A stretch of 35,177 nt of DNA from Candidatus Magasanikiibacteriota bacterium (GTDB lineage: Bacteria; Patescibacteriota; Patescibacteriia; Magasanikbacterales; UBA922): the NCBI GenBank assembly GCA_018650645.1, contig JABIFP010000015.1:1-35177 (forward strand), given 5' to 3'. Below, piece by piece: positions 23,201-30,463 of the stretch (positions within the stretch are counted from its first letter, which is position 1; each line of letters starts with the position of its first letter). The translations under genes and the position numbers were made by a program. Under the pieces are notes generated by a model, which had not been told where the DNA came from, did not search any database, and was given only the letters and a program-made list of their open reading frames with translations.

Positions 23201-23255
23201 TTTCCGCTTGCGAAGAAAACGGAAGAACGAATTGGCGTGATTTCTGGCCTTTCAT
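20205..23255 (-). CDS. ppsA: PEP synthase-like dikinase with degenerate PEP domain, fused to a membrane segment and extracellular tail
   Basis: 1016 aa. Residues 1-340 form the ATP-grasp domain ('VAVRSSAQLEDTDTESFAGK', 'DIEWSMNAKGEVFVVQTRPIT'). About 385-470 is the swivelling phosphohistidine domain with the His in 'GGKTSHAAIMCREL'. About 480-785 is the PEP/pyruvate domain, but four conserved sites differ from E. coli PpsA: the 'NPMLGFRG' loop is shortened ('TSLPGAGRY'), the Glu of 'CEIPSN' is Asp, 'GSNDMTQ' reads 'VDVDSLVE', and the catalytic Cys of 'ICGQGPSD' is Ser ('ISGNTPSE'). A hydrophobic helix ending 'VGAGC' follows at about 795-815, then a ~200-residue tail ending in a Cys-rich motif ('CAQVISYGENPDTGEC', 'FPTPCDVP'). 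Normal PpsA has about 790 residues. True PEP synthesis is doubtful. Confidence 0.85.
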   Translation of the reverse strand: MKGQKSRQFVLPFSSQAEILVSGFGAKASRVAQLYALKKKTGWQVPNGFAIHVDVYEQMVCTGKKGAQMKKLMRKLEKTQKESELKKIALQIRKLILAQSLPTAIKKEIAAAYKSLGSPSVAVRSSAQLEDTDTESFAGKYDSILNVTSIKGIEKAIRSCYASVFSDRAVIHRTQKGYDHVGMRMAVMVQEFVNVSTGVSGIAFSQDPDSKLDAAMCITASYGLGSILAQGRVTPDRFYLFKQATSQNKQAVFAKELGHKDVLAVTATRGGSITQEPVKKAQQEAFCMTDAQLLQVGKAVMQIEALYGQAQDIEWSMNAKGEVFVVQTRPITHAPVTYHASLDMYHLKKEGPVRLRGEAIGHQIGSGLVRIVNNKKELDLLKDGEVIVTKATSLDWESAIRKASAVITEEGGKTSHAAIMCRELGVPCIVGAKDARKELKNGNRITVSCAKGDEGIIYKGLLPYEVEHVALHGASETKTQLFMNVADPDNAFQLAPLPYDGVGLVRQEYIFRHFIGVHPLALLEPKKVKAAGVKKAIKQKTKGFASSQEFALAKLAEGMARIAVASYPRPVMVRFTDMTSSDYNELLGAEDFVKDTSLPGAGRYLNDWYEKGFALECEAMKLVREQWGLTNLIPLVPFCRTPEEATSILEKMKTYGLERGKQDLQVYVMCDIPSNVILAEEFATMFDGFSVDVDSLVEHSLGYAVPGNREKSIEGKDAIAKKLVRQIIKEAHKQSRHVSISGNTPSEFPSFADFLVQQGVDSMTLNPDVLLSSRKRVAYLEKTVGRTGTKTNKTYLSIVATFGIMMSSLLGVGAGCIETVFPAKVVERDQIVTPAQLRMQVEQKVTENLAAEHEKEQALAQKDRALPEFTLDYPDHWQVSTADGSVKFYDRDDGEYIQVYRLADMKEGTGTNASAALVGGLNGTKYTEMQGGATTTIYELATPSGDTLYVAGQAEELEEMVESIEFFFITQPNAPPSGGEEICAQVISYGENPDTGECQLFPTPCDVPDGWQSCRQ

Positions 23256-23346
23256 ATAAAGATATTGTAGCAGATGGAGAGGGATTTTGCTAGTTGCGGA
23301 AAGGTAGTATTCTCTGTACTCTATAAAGAGTATTAAAAGCGTATCT

Positions 23347-23793
23347 ATGAAAATCGATCTTGTTGTTGGGGGATATATCTTTCACGAAGAAAAGGTACTT
23401 CTTATTCACCACAGAAAACTGCACTTGTGGCTCCCCGTTGGTGGGCATATTGACCCAAACGAGACGCCTGATAGCGCTATGATTCGGGAAGCAAAAGAAG
23501 AAACGAACGTAGATATTACGCTTCTACAAAAAACCAACATGCCGATGGGTGGAAATGCAAAAGAACATCTCGCTTCCCCGTTTTATGTGAATGTGCATTC
23601 TGTTGGCGATCATGACCACTGCTGTTTTTACTATATTTGCAAAGCTACAAATCCAGAAGCATTGCAGCCAAATAAAGAGCTTTTAGGCGCAGAGTGGTTT
23701 ACTTTGGACGAGGTGTTAGTGTGTGAAGCTCCTGTTGATGTAAAAAATCAGGTAAAGGTGGCGTTTACGCTGTATCATTCAATAAATACCTAA
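23347..23793 (+). CDS. Nudix hydrolase
   Basis: 148 aa with a Nudix box 'GGHIDPNETPDSAMIREAKEETNV' at about residues 31-54; REAKEE carries the Mg2+-binding glutamates, and the usual Gly near the end is Asn. It hydrolyses a nucleoside diphosphate linked to another group; the actual substrate cannot be read. It is divergent from the PEP-synthase-like gene. A possible promoter is TTGCGG, 17 nt, TACTCT about 30 nt upstream. It is followed 3 bp later by the membrane protein gene. Confidence 0.9.
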   Translation: MKIDLVVGGYIFHEEKVLLIHHRKLHLWLPVGGHIDPNETPDSAMIREAKEETNVDITLLQKTNMPMGGNAKEHLASPFYVNVHSVGDHDHCCFYYICKATNPEALQPNKELLGAEWFTLDEVLVCEAPVDVKNQVKVAFTLYHSINT

Positions 23794-23796
23794 TAT

Positions 23797-24426
23797 ATGA
23801 AAAAAACATGGCACTACTTTATTCCCACATTCATAATGGCGGGGATAGCAGCATATTTTTTATTAGCTGGGATGTTTGGGGATGGCTGGGGCAGAGAACC
23901 CGAAGGATTATTCCTCTGTATCACCATCATCCACCTCATCTATTTCATCTGGCTCACTGCTAAAAAACGGATATCGACAAAGTTAGCATTTGGATATATC
24001 CCAATTGCCCTACTGTTCTTTATCTTCATCATCTATGTTGTTGTAAAACCGCCTATTCTAAAAATAGAAAAGTTGTCTCTTGGTCCTGATCCATACTATC
24101 CAAGTAGTACAATATCATCAAAAGAAGAGTTTTGGATTTGGCAGCCTGGATTTTGGTCTCAATCCGTAAGGGACTCACGCAAACAATATCGCAAAGAAAA
24201 AATTCGCACAGCCAGGCAAGGGAGTATGTTTGATCACACAGGAACTGAACTTGCAGGATGGAGCGAATACGATATTATCCGTGCCTACGGAGAACCAGCG
24301 CGCATTGATGTGATTAATAGCTCTACAAAGAAATGGATCTACCACCCCTGGAAAAAAGATGGGCAAAAAGATTGGGAAATGCCCGTATATGTAACAAACG
24401 GATTGCTTGAGCGGATTGGGGATTAA
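23797..24426 (+). CDS. Membrane protein with SmpA/BamE-like C-terminal segment
   Basis: 209 aa. Three hydrophobic helices at about 8-26, 38-54 and 65-84 are followed by a ~120-residue soluble part. The last 60 residues ('YDIIRAYGEPARIDVINSSTKKWIYHPW', then 'VYVTNGLLERIGD') look like the small alpha-beta fold of SmpA/OmlA-type lipoproteins: 'GxP', 'W.Y', and a final beta-strand. The function is unknown. It is co-transcribed with the Nudix gene (3 bp gap) and ends at a bidirectional terminator. Confidence 0.65.
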   Translation: MKKTWHYFIPTFIMAGIAAYFLLAGMFGDGWGREPEGLFLCITIIHLIYFIWLTAKKRISTKLAFGYIPIALLFFIFIIYVVVKPPILKIEKLSLGPDPYYPSSTISSKEEFWIWQPGFWSQSVRDSRKQYRKEKIRTARQGSMFDHTGTELAGWSEYDIIRAYGEPARIDVINSSTKKWIYHPWKKDGQKDWEMPVYVTNGLLERIGD

Positions 24427-24435
24427 TCAATCAAA

Positions 24436-24466
24436 TAAAAAAACGGAGTGTAGACTCCGTTTTTTT
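24436..24466. terminator. Bidirectional terminator shared with pyk
   Basis: ACGGAGT GTAG ACTCCGT, flanked by A7 and T7. Confidence 0.88.
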
Positions 24467-24478
24467 ATGTATAATTTT

Positions 24479-25918
24479 CTACCCAACCTCATGAATATGC
24501 AAATTATCAGCTTCTCCGGGCCCACCAAATGGATGCCCTGAAAGAATAATAATTGTGTCTCCAGTATCTACCACACTGCGCATTTTCAATTGCACTTCTA
24601 ACTGTTTAATAAACGTCTCTTTCTTTTCAATATTTGCCACAAAGAGCGGCAATACTCCCCAAGAAAGATTCATTTGGCGTTGCAGCCTGCCGTGCATAGT
24701 ACCAACAACAATCGGCAGCTCCGGACGCGTTCTGCTAATATGCGCCGCCATTTCTCCGTCTAATGATGCCAAAATAATTGCTTTTGCATGCGAATGATCT
24801 GCTGCAAGCCTGCTAAGCCCACCAAGCATGTCTTCTGTTGTGGTAGCATTATCTAATACCCCAAACGCTGGCATATCATCAAAGGTTGAAACTTCTGTCT
24901 CTCTGATAATTGCCGCCATGGTTTCTACCGTTTGCACAGGGTACTTTCCTACAGCACTTTCATTTGAAAGCATCACCGCATCAGCATGATCAATAACCGC
25001 ATTAGCAACATCTGACACCTCCGCGCGCGTCGGCCGCGGGTTATCTTGCATAGAATCGAGCATTTGCGTTGCTACAATGACTGGTTTGGCATGCTTAAGC
25101 GCTGTTGCTACGAGTTGCTTTTGCAATACTGGCACTTGTTGTGGTGGTAATTCTACTCCCAAATCTCCTCTGGCGACCATCATGCCATCCGCCACTGCCA
25201 AAATTTCTTCAATACGTTTTACCGCTTCGCCTCGTTCAATTTTGGTAATAATTTTAATTGGTTGCGCTTCTACTATTCCCTGCTCTGCCGCATGTTCCTC
25301 AATTAAATCCCGCAGTTCTATCACGTCTTCTGGCGCCATCACAAAAGAAAGGGCAATCAAATCCACCCCTTGCTCAACACCAAAACGCGCATCGGCTTTA
25401 TCCTTTTCTGTCATTGCGCGCGCATTAATGGTTGAATCTGGAACATTGATACCCTTATGTGACCCAAGCGGCCCCCCATTCACTACCGTTGCATGAATAT
25501 TCGTTCCTTCCACGCTCTCTACAATACATTCCATTTTCCCATCAGCCAAAAGCATACGCTCTCCTTTTCCTACATGCTGATGTAATTCTTCCCAATCGAC
25601 TGGAATACGTCCTTCTGTTAATTCATTAATGCTGGTATCAAAAATCACTTTTTCTCCGTCTACTAATTTCACGCCTTCTTCTGGAACAGAACCCACACGA
25701 ATTTTTGGCCCCTGCAAATCTTGCATAATGGCAACAGGTTCCCCAACTCTTGCAGCCGCTTCACGAACATTCTTAATAAGCATGGTATGATTTTCATACG
25801 TGCCGTGTGAAAAATTCAGCCGTGCAACATTCATGCCTGCATGAATCATTTTTTCAATCATGTCCGTAGTCTCACAAGCGGGACCAAGAGTACATACAAT
25901 TTTTGTTCTTTTTTGCAT
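24479..25918 (-). CDS. pyk: Pyruvate kinase
   Basis: 479 aa from the ATG at 25918 (MQKRTKIVCTLGPA). Conserved sites: 'VARLNFSHGTYENH', 'IMQDLQGPKIRVG', the active-site region 'KIITKIERGEAVKRIEEIL', 'MVARGDLGVELPPQQVP' and 'KPVIVATQMLDSM', then the C-terminal allosteric-type domain. It converts PEP and ADP to pyruvate and ATP, the last step of glycolysis. It lacks the extra phosphohistidine domain of Bacillus-type enzymes. The stop of the upstream coiled-coil gene lies 1 nt before its ATG, so the two are one unit. Its neighbour, the PEP-synthase-like gene, would run the reverse step if active, but probably is not. Confidence 0.96.
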   Translation of the reverse strand: MQKRTKIVCTLGPACETTDMIEKMIHAGMNVARLNFSHGTYENHTMLIKNVREAAARVGEPVAIMQDLQGPKIRVGSVPEEGVKLVDGEKVIFDTSINELTEGRIPVDWEELHQHVGKGERMLLADGKMECIVESVEGTNIHATVVNGGPLGSHKGINVPDSTINARAMTEKDKADARFGVEQGVDLIALSFVMAPEDVIELRDLIEEHAAEQGIVEAQPIKIITKIERGEAVKRIEEILAVADGMMVARGDLGVELPPQQVPVLQKQLVATALKHAKPVIVATQMLDSMQDNPRPTRAEVSDVANAVIDHADAVMLSNESAVGKYPVQTVETMAAIIRETEVSTFDDMPAFGVLDNATTTEDMLGGLSRLAADHSHAKAIILASLDGEMAAHISRTRPELPIVVGTMHGRLQRQMNLSWGVLPLFVANIEKKETFIKQLEVQLKMRSVVDTGDTIIILSGHPFGGPGEADNLHIHEVG

Positions 25919-25919
25919 A

Positions 25920-26336
25920 TTAACGAATCGAGTCAATAACTTCTTTTAAATCTCCCAATTGTTTTGGGGAAAGATCTTGTGCAATTTCTTTATACCTATC
26001 AAGGGTACTTTTTGAAGTCTCGTCCTCTTGACTTGCTTCACCAATACCAATAAGCGATGTATATGGAGTTGCATACTCTTTAATCTTTTGCGGTAAAATA
26101 AATACCGTAAAGAGTAATATAAGAAGAATTGGCAAGTACAACAGTAATACTCGCGCCCAACTAGCCAGGCTTGTTAACCGCCCACTCCGTTCCATCTTTT
26201 TCAGATGCTTGTTCATTTCTTCTAGTATCTCCGAATGCTGTTCTAATTCTTCTTGCATCTTTTGCATATCTGCATGCAGCACTTGCGCACCGCCGGTTGC
26301 TGGTTTTCTGGGAGTTTTTCTTGTGACAGGAGGCAT
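25920..26336 (-). CDS. Coiled-coil single-pass membrane protein
   Basis: 138 aa. A basic Pro/Thr-rich start (MPPVTRKTPRKP) is followed by a heptad-like coiled coil (about 22-50, 'MQKMQEELEQHSEILEEMNKHLKKME'), one TM helix (about 62-82, 'VLLLYLPILLILLFTVFIL') and an acidic C-terminal part. No family is recognised. It sits between nrdR (6 bp upstream) and pyk (1 bp downstream) on the same strand, in one operon. Confidence 0.7.
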   Translation of the reverse strand: MPPVTRKTPRKPATGGAQVLHADMQKMQEELEQHSEILEEMNKHLKKMERSGRLTSLASWARVLLLYLPILLILLFTVFILPQKIKEYATPYTSLIGIGEASQEDETSKSTLDRYKEIAQDLSPKQLGDLKEVIDSIR

Positions 26337-26342
26337 ACCAAA

Positions 26343-26810
26343 TTATTTAGATGATTTTTTTCTTCTACTGAGTGATTTAATCTCACTTTCAAATGTATCA
26401 ACATCATCAAACGCTCTATAGATTGATGCAAACCGAATATACGCAACCTTATCGAATTTTTTAAGCTGTTTCATAACGACCTCTCCGACCTGCTTACTCG
26501 TAAGCTCTCGCTTTTTTTTCTTTTGCAGATCGCGTTCAATCATCTGAATCAATCGATTGAACTTCTCTTGTGTATATGGCCGTTTTACCAGTGACTGACG
26601 AATTCCTTCCTTCATTTTTTCTCTTGAATACGATTCTCGTCTTCCATCTGTTTTCACTACTGTTAAATCGAGTAGTTCCACTTCTTCAACCGTAGAAAAT
26701 CGATAGGTGCAAGAAATACACTCTCTTCTGCGGCGAATTGCCATCCCGTCTGTGGTGACACGCGAATCGACTACTTTTGTTTCTTTTGATTTACAAACCG
26801 GGCAGTGCAT
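26343..26810 (-). CDS. nrdR: Transcriptional repressor NrdR
   Basis: 155 aa. The N-terminal zinc ribbon 'MHCPVCKSKETKVVDSR' ... 'RRRRECISCTYRFSTVEEV' is followed by an ATP-cone ('VVKTDGRRESYSREKMKEGIRQSL', 'KFDKVAYIRFASIYRAFDDVDTF'). NrdR represses ribonucleotide reductase genes according to the ATP/dATP level. No nrd genes or NrdR boxes were seen in this window. It lies downstream of the ftsZ terminator and upstream of the coiled-coil gene and pyk. Confidence 0.95.
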   Translation of the reverse strand: MHCPVCKSKETKVVDSRVTTDGMAIRRRRECISCTYRFSTVEEVELLDLTVVKTDGRRESYSREKMKEGIRQSLVKRPYTQEKFNRLIQMIERDLQKKKKRELTSKQVGEVVMKQLKKFDKVAYIRFASIYRAFDDVDTFESEIKSLSRRKKSSK

Positions 26811-26847
26811 ATATCTGTCTATTAGTGTTGGTAGTATAACACATTAT

Positions 26848-26872
26848 AAAAAAAGAGCCTTCTCTAAGGCTC
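26848..26872 (-). terminator. Terminator of ftsZ
   Basis: GAGCCTT AGAG AAGGCTC followed by TTTTTTT on the minus strand. Confidence 0.85.
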
Positions 26873-26888
26873 CTCTTTTTATATGTGC

Positions 26889-28202
26889 TTACATCCCCAT
26901 TTTCTTTCTAATAAATGCTGGGATTTCTAGATCTTCCTCTTCATCTTCATCCACTTCTGGAGTGATTGGCATAGCGGCTACCGGTGGCTCAATTTTTCTT
27001 GATACCGGTGGAGCCGGTTTCTCTCTTACCGGCGCAAGCGGTTCATGGTCTGCTTTTTTTCTGGTAAAACTTGAGAATGTGCGCTTTGGACGTTCCGGTT
27101 CAACTTCTTCTTCCTCTTCTTCCGTTTCTTCTTCTCTGTTTGGTCTTTTCTTAAATCCTGTTCCAGAATAAAGCCCCTTTGGCCGAGTATTTGCAAAGCT
27201 TGGCCGTGGCTTATCTTCCATGAGTGATTCCATACTGCGCGGTTCATGATCTTCATCAAATCCTGTTGCAATAACGGTAATACGTAAATCTTCTCCCATT
27301 GTTTCATCAATAACAGCACCAAAGATCACACGCACATCTTCATCAGCTGAACTTGTAATAATTTTAGCAGCTTCTGATACTTCTTGCATTCCTAATGTGT
27401 TTCCACCGGTAATAGTAAACAGAATTCCTTGTGCACCATCAATTGATAATTCTAATAGCGGTGACGATACGGCAGCTTTAGCAGCAATCGCAGCTCTATC
27501 TTCTCCTGTACCGGTTCCAATTCCCATGAGCGCAGACCCTTGATTGGCCATGATCGCTTTTACATCTGCAAAATCGACGTTGATAAGCCCAGGAACAGTA
27601 ATCAATTCTGAAATTCCTTGCACACCGTGCTGTAATACTTCGTCCACAATCTTAAATGCATCAAGGATTGATGTATTCTTTTCAATAATCTGAAATACCC
27701 GTTCGTTTGGAATGGTAATAATAGTATCAACACATTTTGCAAGCGCTTGATACGCTCCGTCTGCAATCCGTTCTCTTTGTGGTCCTTCAAATTCGAATGG
27801 CTTTGTGACAACAGCAACAGTAAGTGCACCCATGTCTCTTGCGATTTCTGCAATTACTGGACTTGCTCCAGAACCTGTTCCACCACCAAGTCCACAGGTA
27901 ATAAATACCATGTCTGAATCTTTGATCATTTCACGAATTTCATTTTGTGCTTCTTCTGCACTTCGCTTTCCCATTTCAGGATTCATTCCAGCACCAAGTC
28001 CACGTGTAATAGTTTTTCCAATATGTAATTTATGCGGTGCGCTATTGTGGTGAAGCGCCTGAACATCAGTATTCATCACAATAAACTCAACACCACGAAT
28101 GCCACTTTTAACCATTCTATCTACTGCTGCTCCTCCGGATCCTCCAACCCCAACAACTTTAATTTTTGCGAATGTTTCAATTTCTGGTTTTACCTGCGGC
28201 AT
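26889..28202 (-). CDS. ftsZ: Cell-division GTPase FtsZ
   Basis: 437 aa from the ATG at 28202 (MPQVKPEIE). It has the tubulin-like GTPase core: 'VVGVGGSGGAAVDRM', the tubulin signature 'ITCGLGGGTGSGASPV', and the T7-loop region 'LINVDFADVKAIM'. A variable acidic and basic linker (about 325-420, with the run 'EEETEEEEEEVEPE') follows, then the conserved C-terminal peptide 'LEIPAFIRKKMGM' that binds FtsA. It polymerises into the division ring. It has its own promoter downstream of the ftsA terminator. Confidence 0.97.
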   Translation of the reverse strand: MPQVKPEIETFAKIKVVGVGGSGGAAVDRMVKSGIRGVEFIVMNTDVQALHHNSAPHKLHIGKTITRGLGAGMNPEMGKRSAEEAQNEIREMIKDSDMVFITCGLGGGTGSGASPVIAEIARDMGALTVAVVTKPFEFEGPQRERIADGAYQALAKCVDTIITIPNERVFQIIEKNTSILDAFKIVDEVLQHGVQGISELITVPGLINVDFADVKAIMANQGSALMGIGTGTGEDRAAIAAKAAVSSPLLELSIDGAQGILFTITGGNTLGMQEVSEAAKIITSSADEDVRVIFGAVIDETMGEDLRITVIATGFDEDHEPRSMESLMEDKPRPSFANTRPKGLYSGTGFKKRPNREEETEEEEEEVEPERPKRTFSSFTRKKADHEPLAPVREKPAPPVSRKIEPPVAAMPITPEVDEDEEEDLEIPAFIRKKMGM

Positions 28203-28268
28203 ACAAATTATCTTTCTGAACACTATAATTGTTCTTTTTTGGCTCTACTCGGCCACGTTTGTACATAT

Positions 28269-28298
28269 ATTGTATCCGAGTTGATTGCCTACTGTCAA
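28269..28298 (-). promoter_or_regulatory. ftsZ promoter
   Basis: Minus-strand TTGACA (28293-28298), 18 nt, TACAAT (28269-28274). The -35 box directly follows the ftsA terminator T-run. About 60 nt of leader precede the ATG. Confidence 0.7.
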
Positions 28299-28321
28299 GA
28301 AAAAAACCACATCCTGTGGTT
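28299..28321 (-). terminator. Terminator of ftsA
   Basis: AACCACA GGA TGTGGTT followed by a T-run on the minus strand. It separates ftsA from ftsZ. Confidence 0.75.
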
Positions 28322-28341
28322 CCTTTGCTAGGCTTAGTAAT

Positions 28342-29601
28342 TTACGGAATCAAAAACTTAAATATTTTTCTCATCTGCTGGGCAACTTGTGCACCATTTA
28401 CCAGTGATTTGCCACCCTTATGCCCTGCTCTGAGCGTTTCCATCGCACCCCATTTCATAAGCCCAATTGCTGTGGTATACGATAAATCATTGATTTTTTC
28501 TGTAGCACTTTGCAAATGCAGTGGATACCCATGTCCTGCATTCATACCCATATATTTTTTTGCCATTTCTACAAGTCCATGCAACTTTGCACCACCACCC
28601 GTAAATACAATTCCCGCAGGAAGTAAAGCCCGCCGATCAATCTGCATGAGTTCGTCATTTATTTTTTCAAAAATTTCTGCAACACGCGCGTTAATAATTT
28701 CTGCAACAAATTTCTTTGACACGCGTTCGCCTTCCGCACCAAATTCCGCCAAGTCAATAATATCTTTTTTTGTAAATCCTTTTGGAGAACATTCTCCGTA
28801 CGTAATCTTTACGCGCTCTGCAATATCAATATCTGTTTGCAGCCCAAGCGCCAAATCGTTTGTAATATGATCAGCTCCAATTGGCACAATACCAATATGA
28901 ATCATGTGCCCTTCTTCATATACCGCAACAGTTGTTGTTTCGCCACCGATATCTGCAACAACGACACCTAATTCTTTTTGCTTTTGTGTCAGCACCACAT
29001 CTGAAACAGCAAGCACACCCAGCACCAAATCGTCTACATCAATACCCGTTCTATACACGGCTTTCATGATATTTTTTACATGCGGTGTTGACCCAAAAAT
29101 GATTTGCGCATCTGCTTCTAATCGCACCCCTGTCATTCCTACTGGATCTTTAATCCCTGTTTGCCCATCCACACAATAACTTTTTGGTAATACGTGTAAT
29201 ACTTCAAAATTTAGAGGCGACGTAATTGTTTGCGCCGATTCCACTACTCGAAGGACATCTTCTCCTGAAATTTCTCCGTCTTGTTTTGCAACAGCAACCG
29301 CACCGCGACTTTCTTGAAACAATACCTGTGTACCATTAATACCAACCCACGCTGTTTCTATTGGCGCACCAATAAGTCGTTCAATATCTTCAAGCGCATG
29401 TGCAACAGAAGATACTGCTTCTTCAATTGAAGTAATAGATCCCTTTGCAACACCATTTGAATCAACTTCTGCGGTAGCAATAAGCTGTACATCTGGGCCG
29501 AGTTCTTTGTCTATAGAAGCTTGTCCAACGGCAACACGAATAGACGTAGAACCAATATCGATTCCCGTCACAATGTGTGATTGTTTTCTTCTTCCTGCCA
29601 T
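28342..29601 (-). CDS. ftsA: Cell-division protein FtsA
   Basis: 419 aa from MAGRRKQSHIV; the track's start is 10 codons earlier, and a TACAAT box lies over that stretch, so I prefer the later ATG. It has the actin-like fold: phosphate-1 loop 'VTGIDIGSTSIRVAVG', the 1C domain unique to FtsA, phosphate-2 'VVVADIGGETTTVAVY', and adenosine motif 'GIVFTGGGAKLHGL'. The C-terminal amphipathic helix 'VAQQMRKIFKFLIP' anchors it to the membrane. It tethers FtsZ filaments through the FtsZ C-terminal peptide. ftsZ follows, behind a terminator and a separate promoter. Confidence 0.96.
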   Translation of the reverse strand: MAGRRKQSHIVTGIDIGSTSIRVAVGQASIDKELGPDVQLIATAEVDSNGVAKGSITSIEEAVSSVAHALEDIERLIGAPIETAWVGINGTQVLFQESRGAVAVAKQDGEISGEDVLRVVESAQTITSPLNFEVLHVLPKSYCVDGQTGIKDPVGMTGVRLEADAQIIFGSTPHVKNIMKAVYRTGIDVDDLVLGVLAVSDVVLTQKQKELGVVVADIGGETTTVAVYEEGHMIHIGIVPIGADHITNDLALGLQTDIDIAERVKITYGECSPKGFTKKDIIDLAEFGAEGERVSKKFVAEIINARVAEIFEKINDELMQIDRRALLPAGIVFTGGGAKLHGLVEMAKKYMGMNAGHGYPLHLQSATEKINDLSYTTAIGLMKWGAMETLRAGHKGGKSLVNGAQVAQQMRKIFKFLIP

Positions 29602-29659
29602 AGAATTGCTCATTGTAAGCAAAGAATACAAGTTGTACTCAAGCCCACATATTGTACCA

Positions 29660-30037
29660 TTATTTGCGTATTAGCTCAATTATCATCACCGTGATGTGCG
29701 GGAGAAAAATAAGCATTCCAATAATGAGCGAAAAAAATGATCCTACTAGTACAGCCCCAGCTAGCATGTCTTTTACGGCTTCAACCTGATAAGAAAGCCT
29801 CGGTTTTAGTACATCTAAGAAGCGCTCTAAGGCGCTATTTACTACTTCTAGCGTTAAGACAAATGCAATAAGCATGAATACCACAATAGTCTCCATCTTT
29901 TGCAAGGGAAACACAATAACCCCAGCAAGTGCTGCAAGGCCAAAGATAAGCTGCATTCTAAAATTTGCTTCGGTAACAAATACCGTATGTAGTCCACGCA
30001 TTGCGTGACGCATGCTTGTATATAATCGATTATCCAT
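29660..30037 (-). CDS. dgkA: Diacylglycerol/undecaprenol kinase, DgkA family
   Basis: 125 aa from MDNRLYTSM at 30037. It has three TM helices and the family signature 'LEVVNSALERFLDVLKPRLSYQVEAVKDMLAGAVLV', with the catalytic Glu/Asn/Asp residues; 'EANFRMQLIFGL' belongs to the N-terminal helix. It phosphorylates undecaprenol (Gram-positive type) or diacylglycerol, which recycles the lipid carrier for cell-wall synthesis. Its start overlaps the end of ybeY by 8 bp, so translation is coupled. The ybeY-dgkA pair is a common bacterial arrangement. Confidence 0.92.
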   Translation of the reverse strand: MDNRLYTSMRHAMRGLHTVFVTEANFRMQLIFGLAALAGVIVFPLQKMETIVVFMLIAFVLTLEVVNSALERFLDVLKPRLSYQVEAVKDMLAGAVLVGSFFSLIIGMLIFLPHITVMIIELIRK

Positions 30038-30461
30038 AGAGCTGTGCCACATACTTTTCTTGAAGCGGAAACATGATTGCAGCCTCTTTTTTTGTCATGT
30101 GATCGTATCCGAGTAAATGCAACGTTCCATGCACCATCATGCGTGTCAACTCTTCCTTAAACGACACGTTGTGTGTGTTTGCTTGTCTACGGATTTGCGC
30201 AATGGAAATAAACATATCGCCAAAGTCTGTTTCTCCTGGCATCACCATCCCCTCTTCCATGGCAAAAGACAAGACATCAGTTGTTTTATCTTTCCCTCTG
30301 TATGTCTTATTGAGTGTGCGCATTCGCGTGTCTCCAATAAGTGAAACACTCACACTTCCCTTCTTTTTTTGTTTTTTTAACACATGCAAAACACTCTGAA
30401 CAATATATGTGCGCGATACACCTATCGGTGATCTGAGCGTTGAGAAAACACTACATTCCAT
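30030..30461 (-). CDS. ybeY: Endoribonuclease YbeY (16S rRNA maturation)
   Basis: 143 aa with the zinc motif 'MVHGTLHLLGYDH' (HGxLHLxGYDH) near the C-terminus and 'NKTYRGKDKTTDVLSFAM' upstream, both typical of YbeY. It acts in 16S rRNA 3'-end processing and ribosome quality control. It begins 2 nt after the stop of the calcium-repeat protein gene, and dgkA overlaps its end, so it lies inside a longer operon. Confidence 0.95.
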   Translation of the reverse strand: MECSVFSTLRSPIGVSRTYIVQSVLHVLKKQKKKGSVSVSLIGDTRMRTLNKTYRGKDKTTDVLSFAMEEGMVMPGETDFGDMFISIAQIRRQANTHNVSFKEELTRMMVHGTLHLLGYDHMTKKEAAIMFPLQEKYVAQLYG

Positions 30462-30463
30462 AC

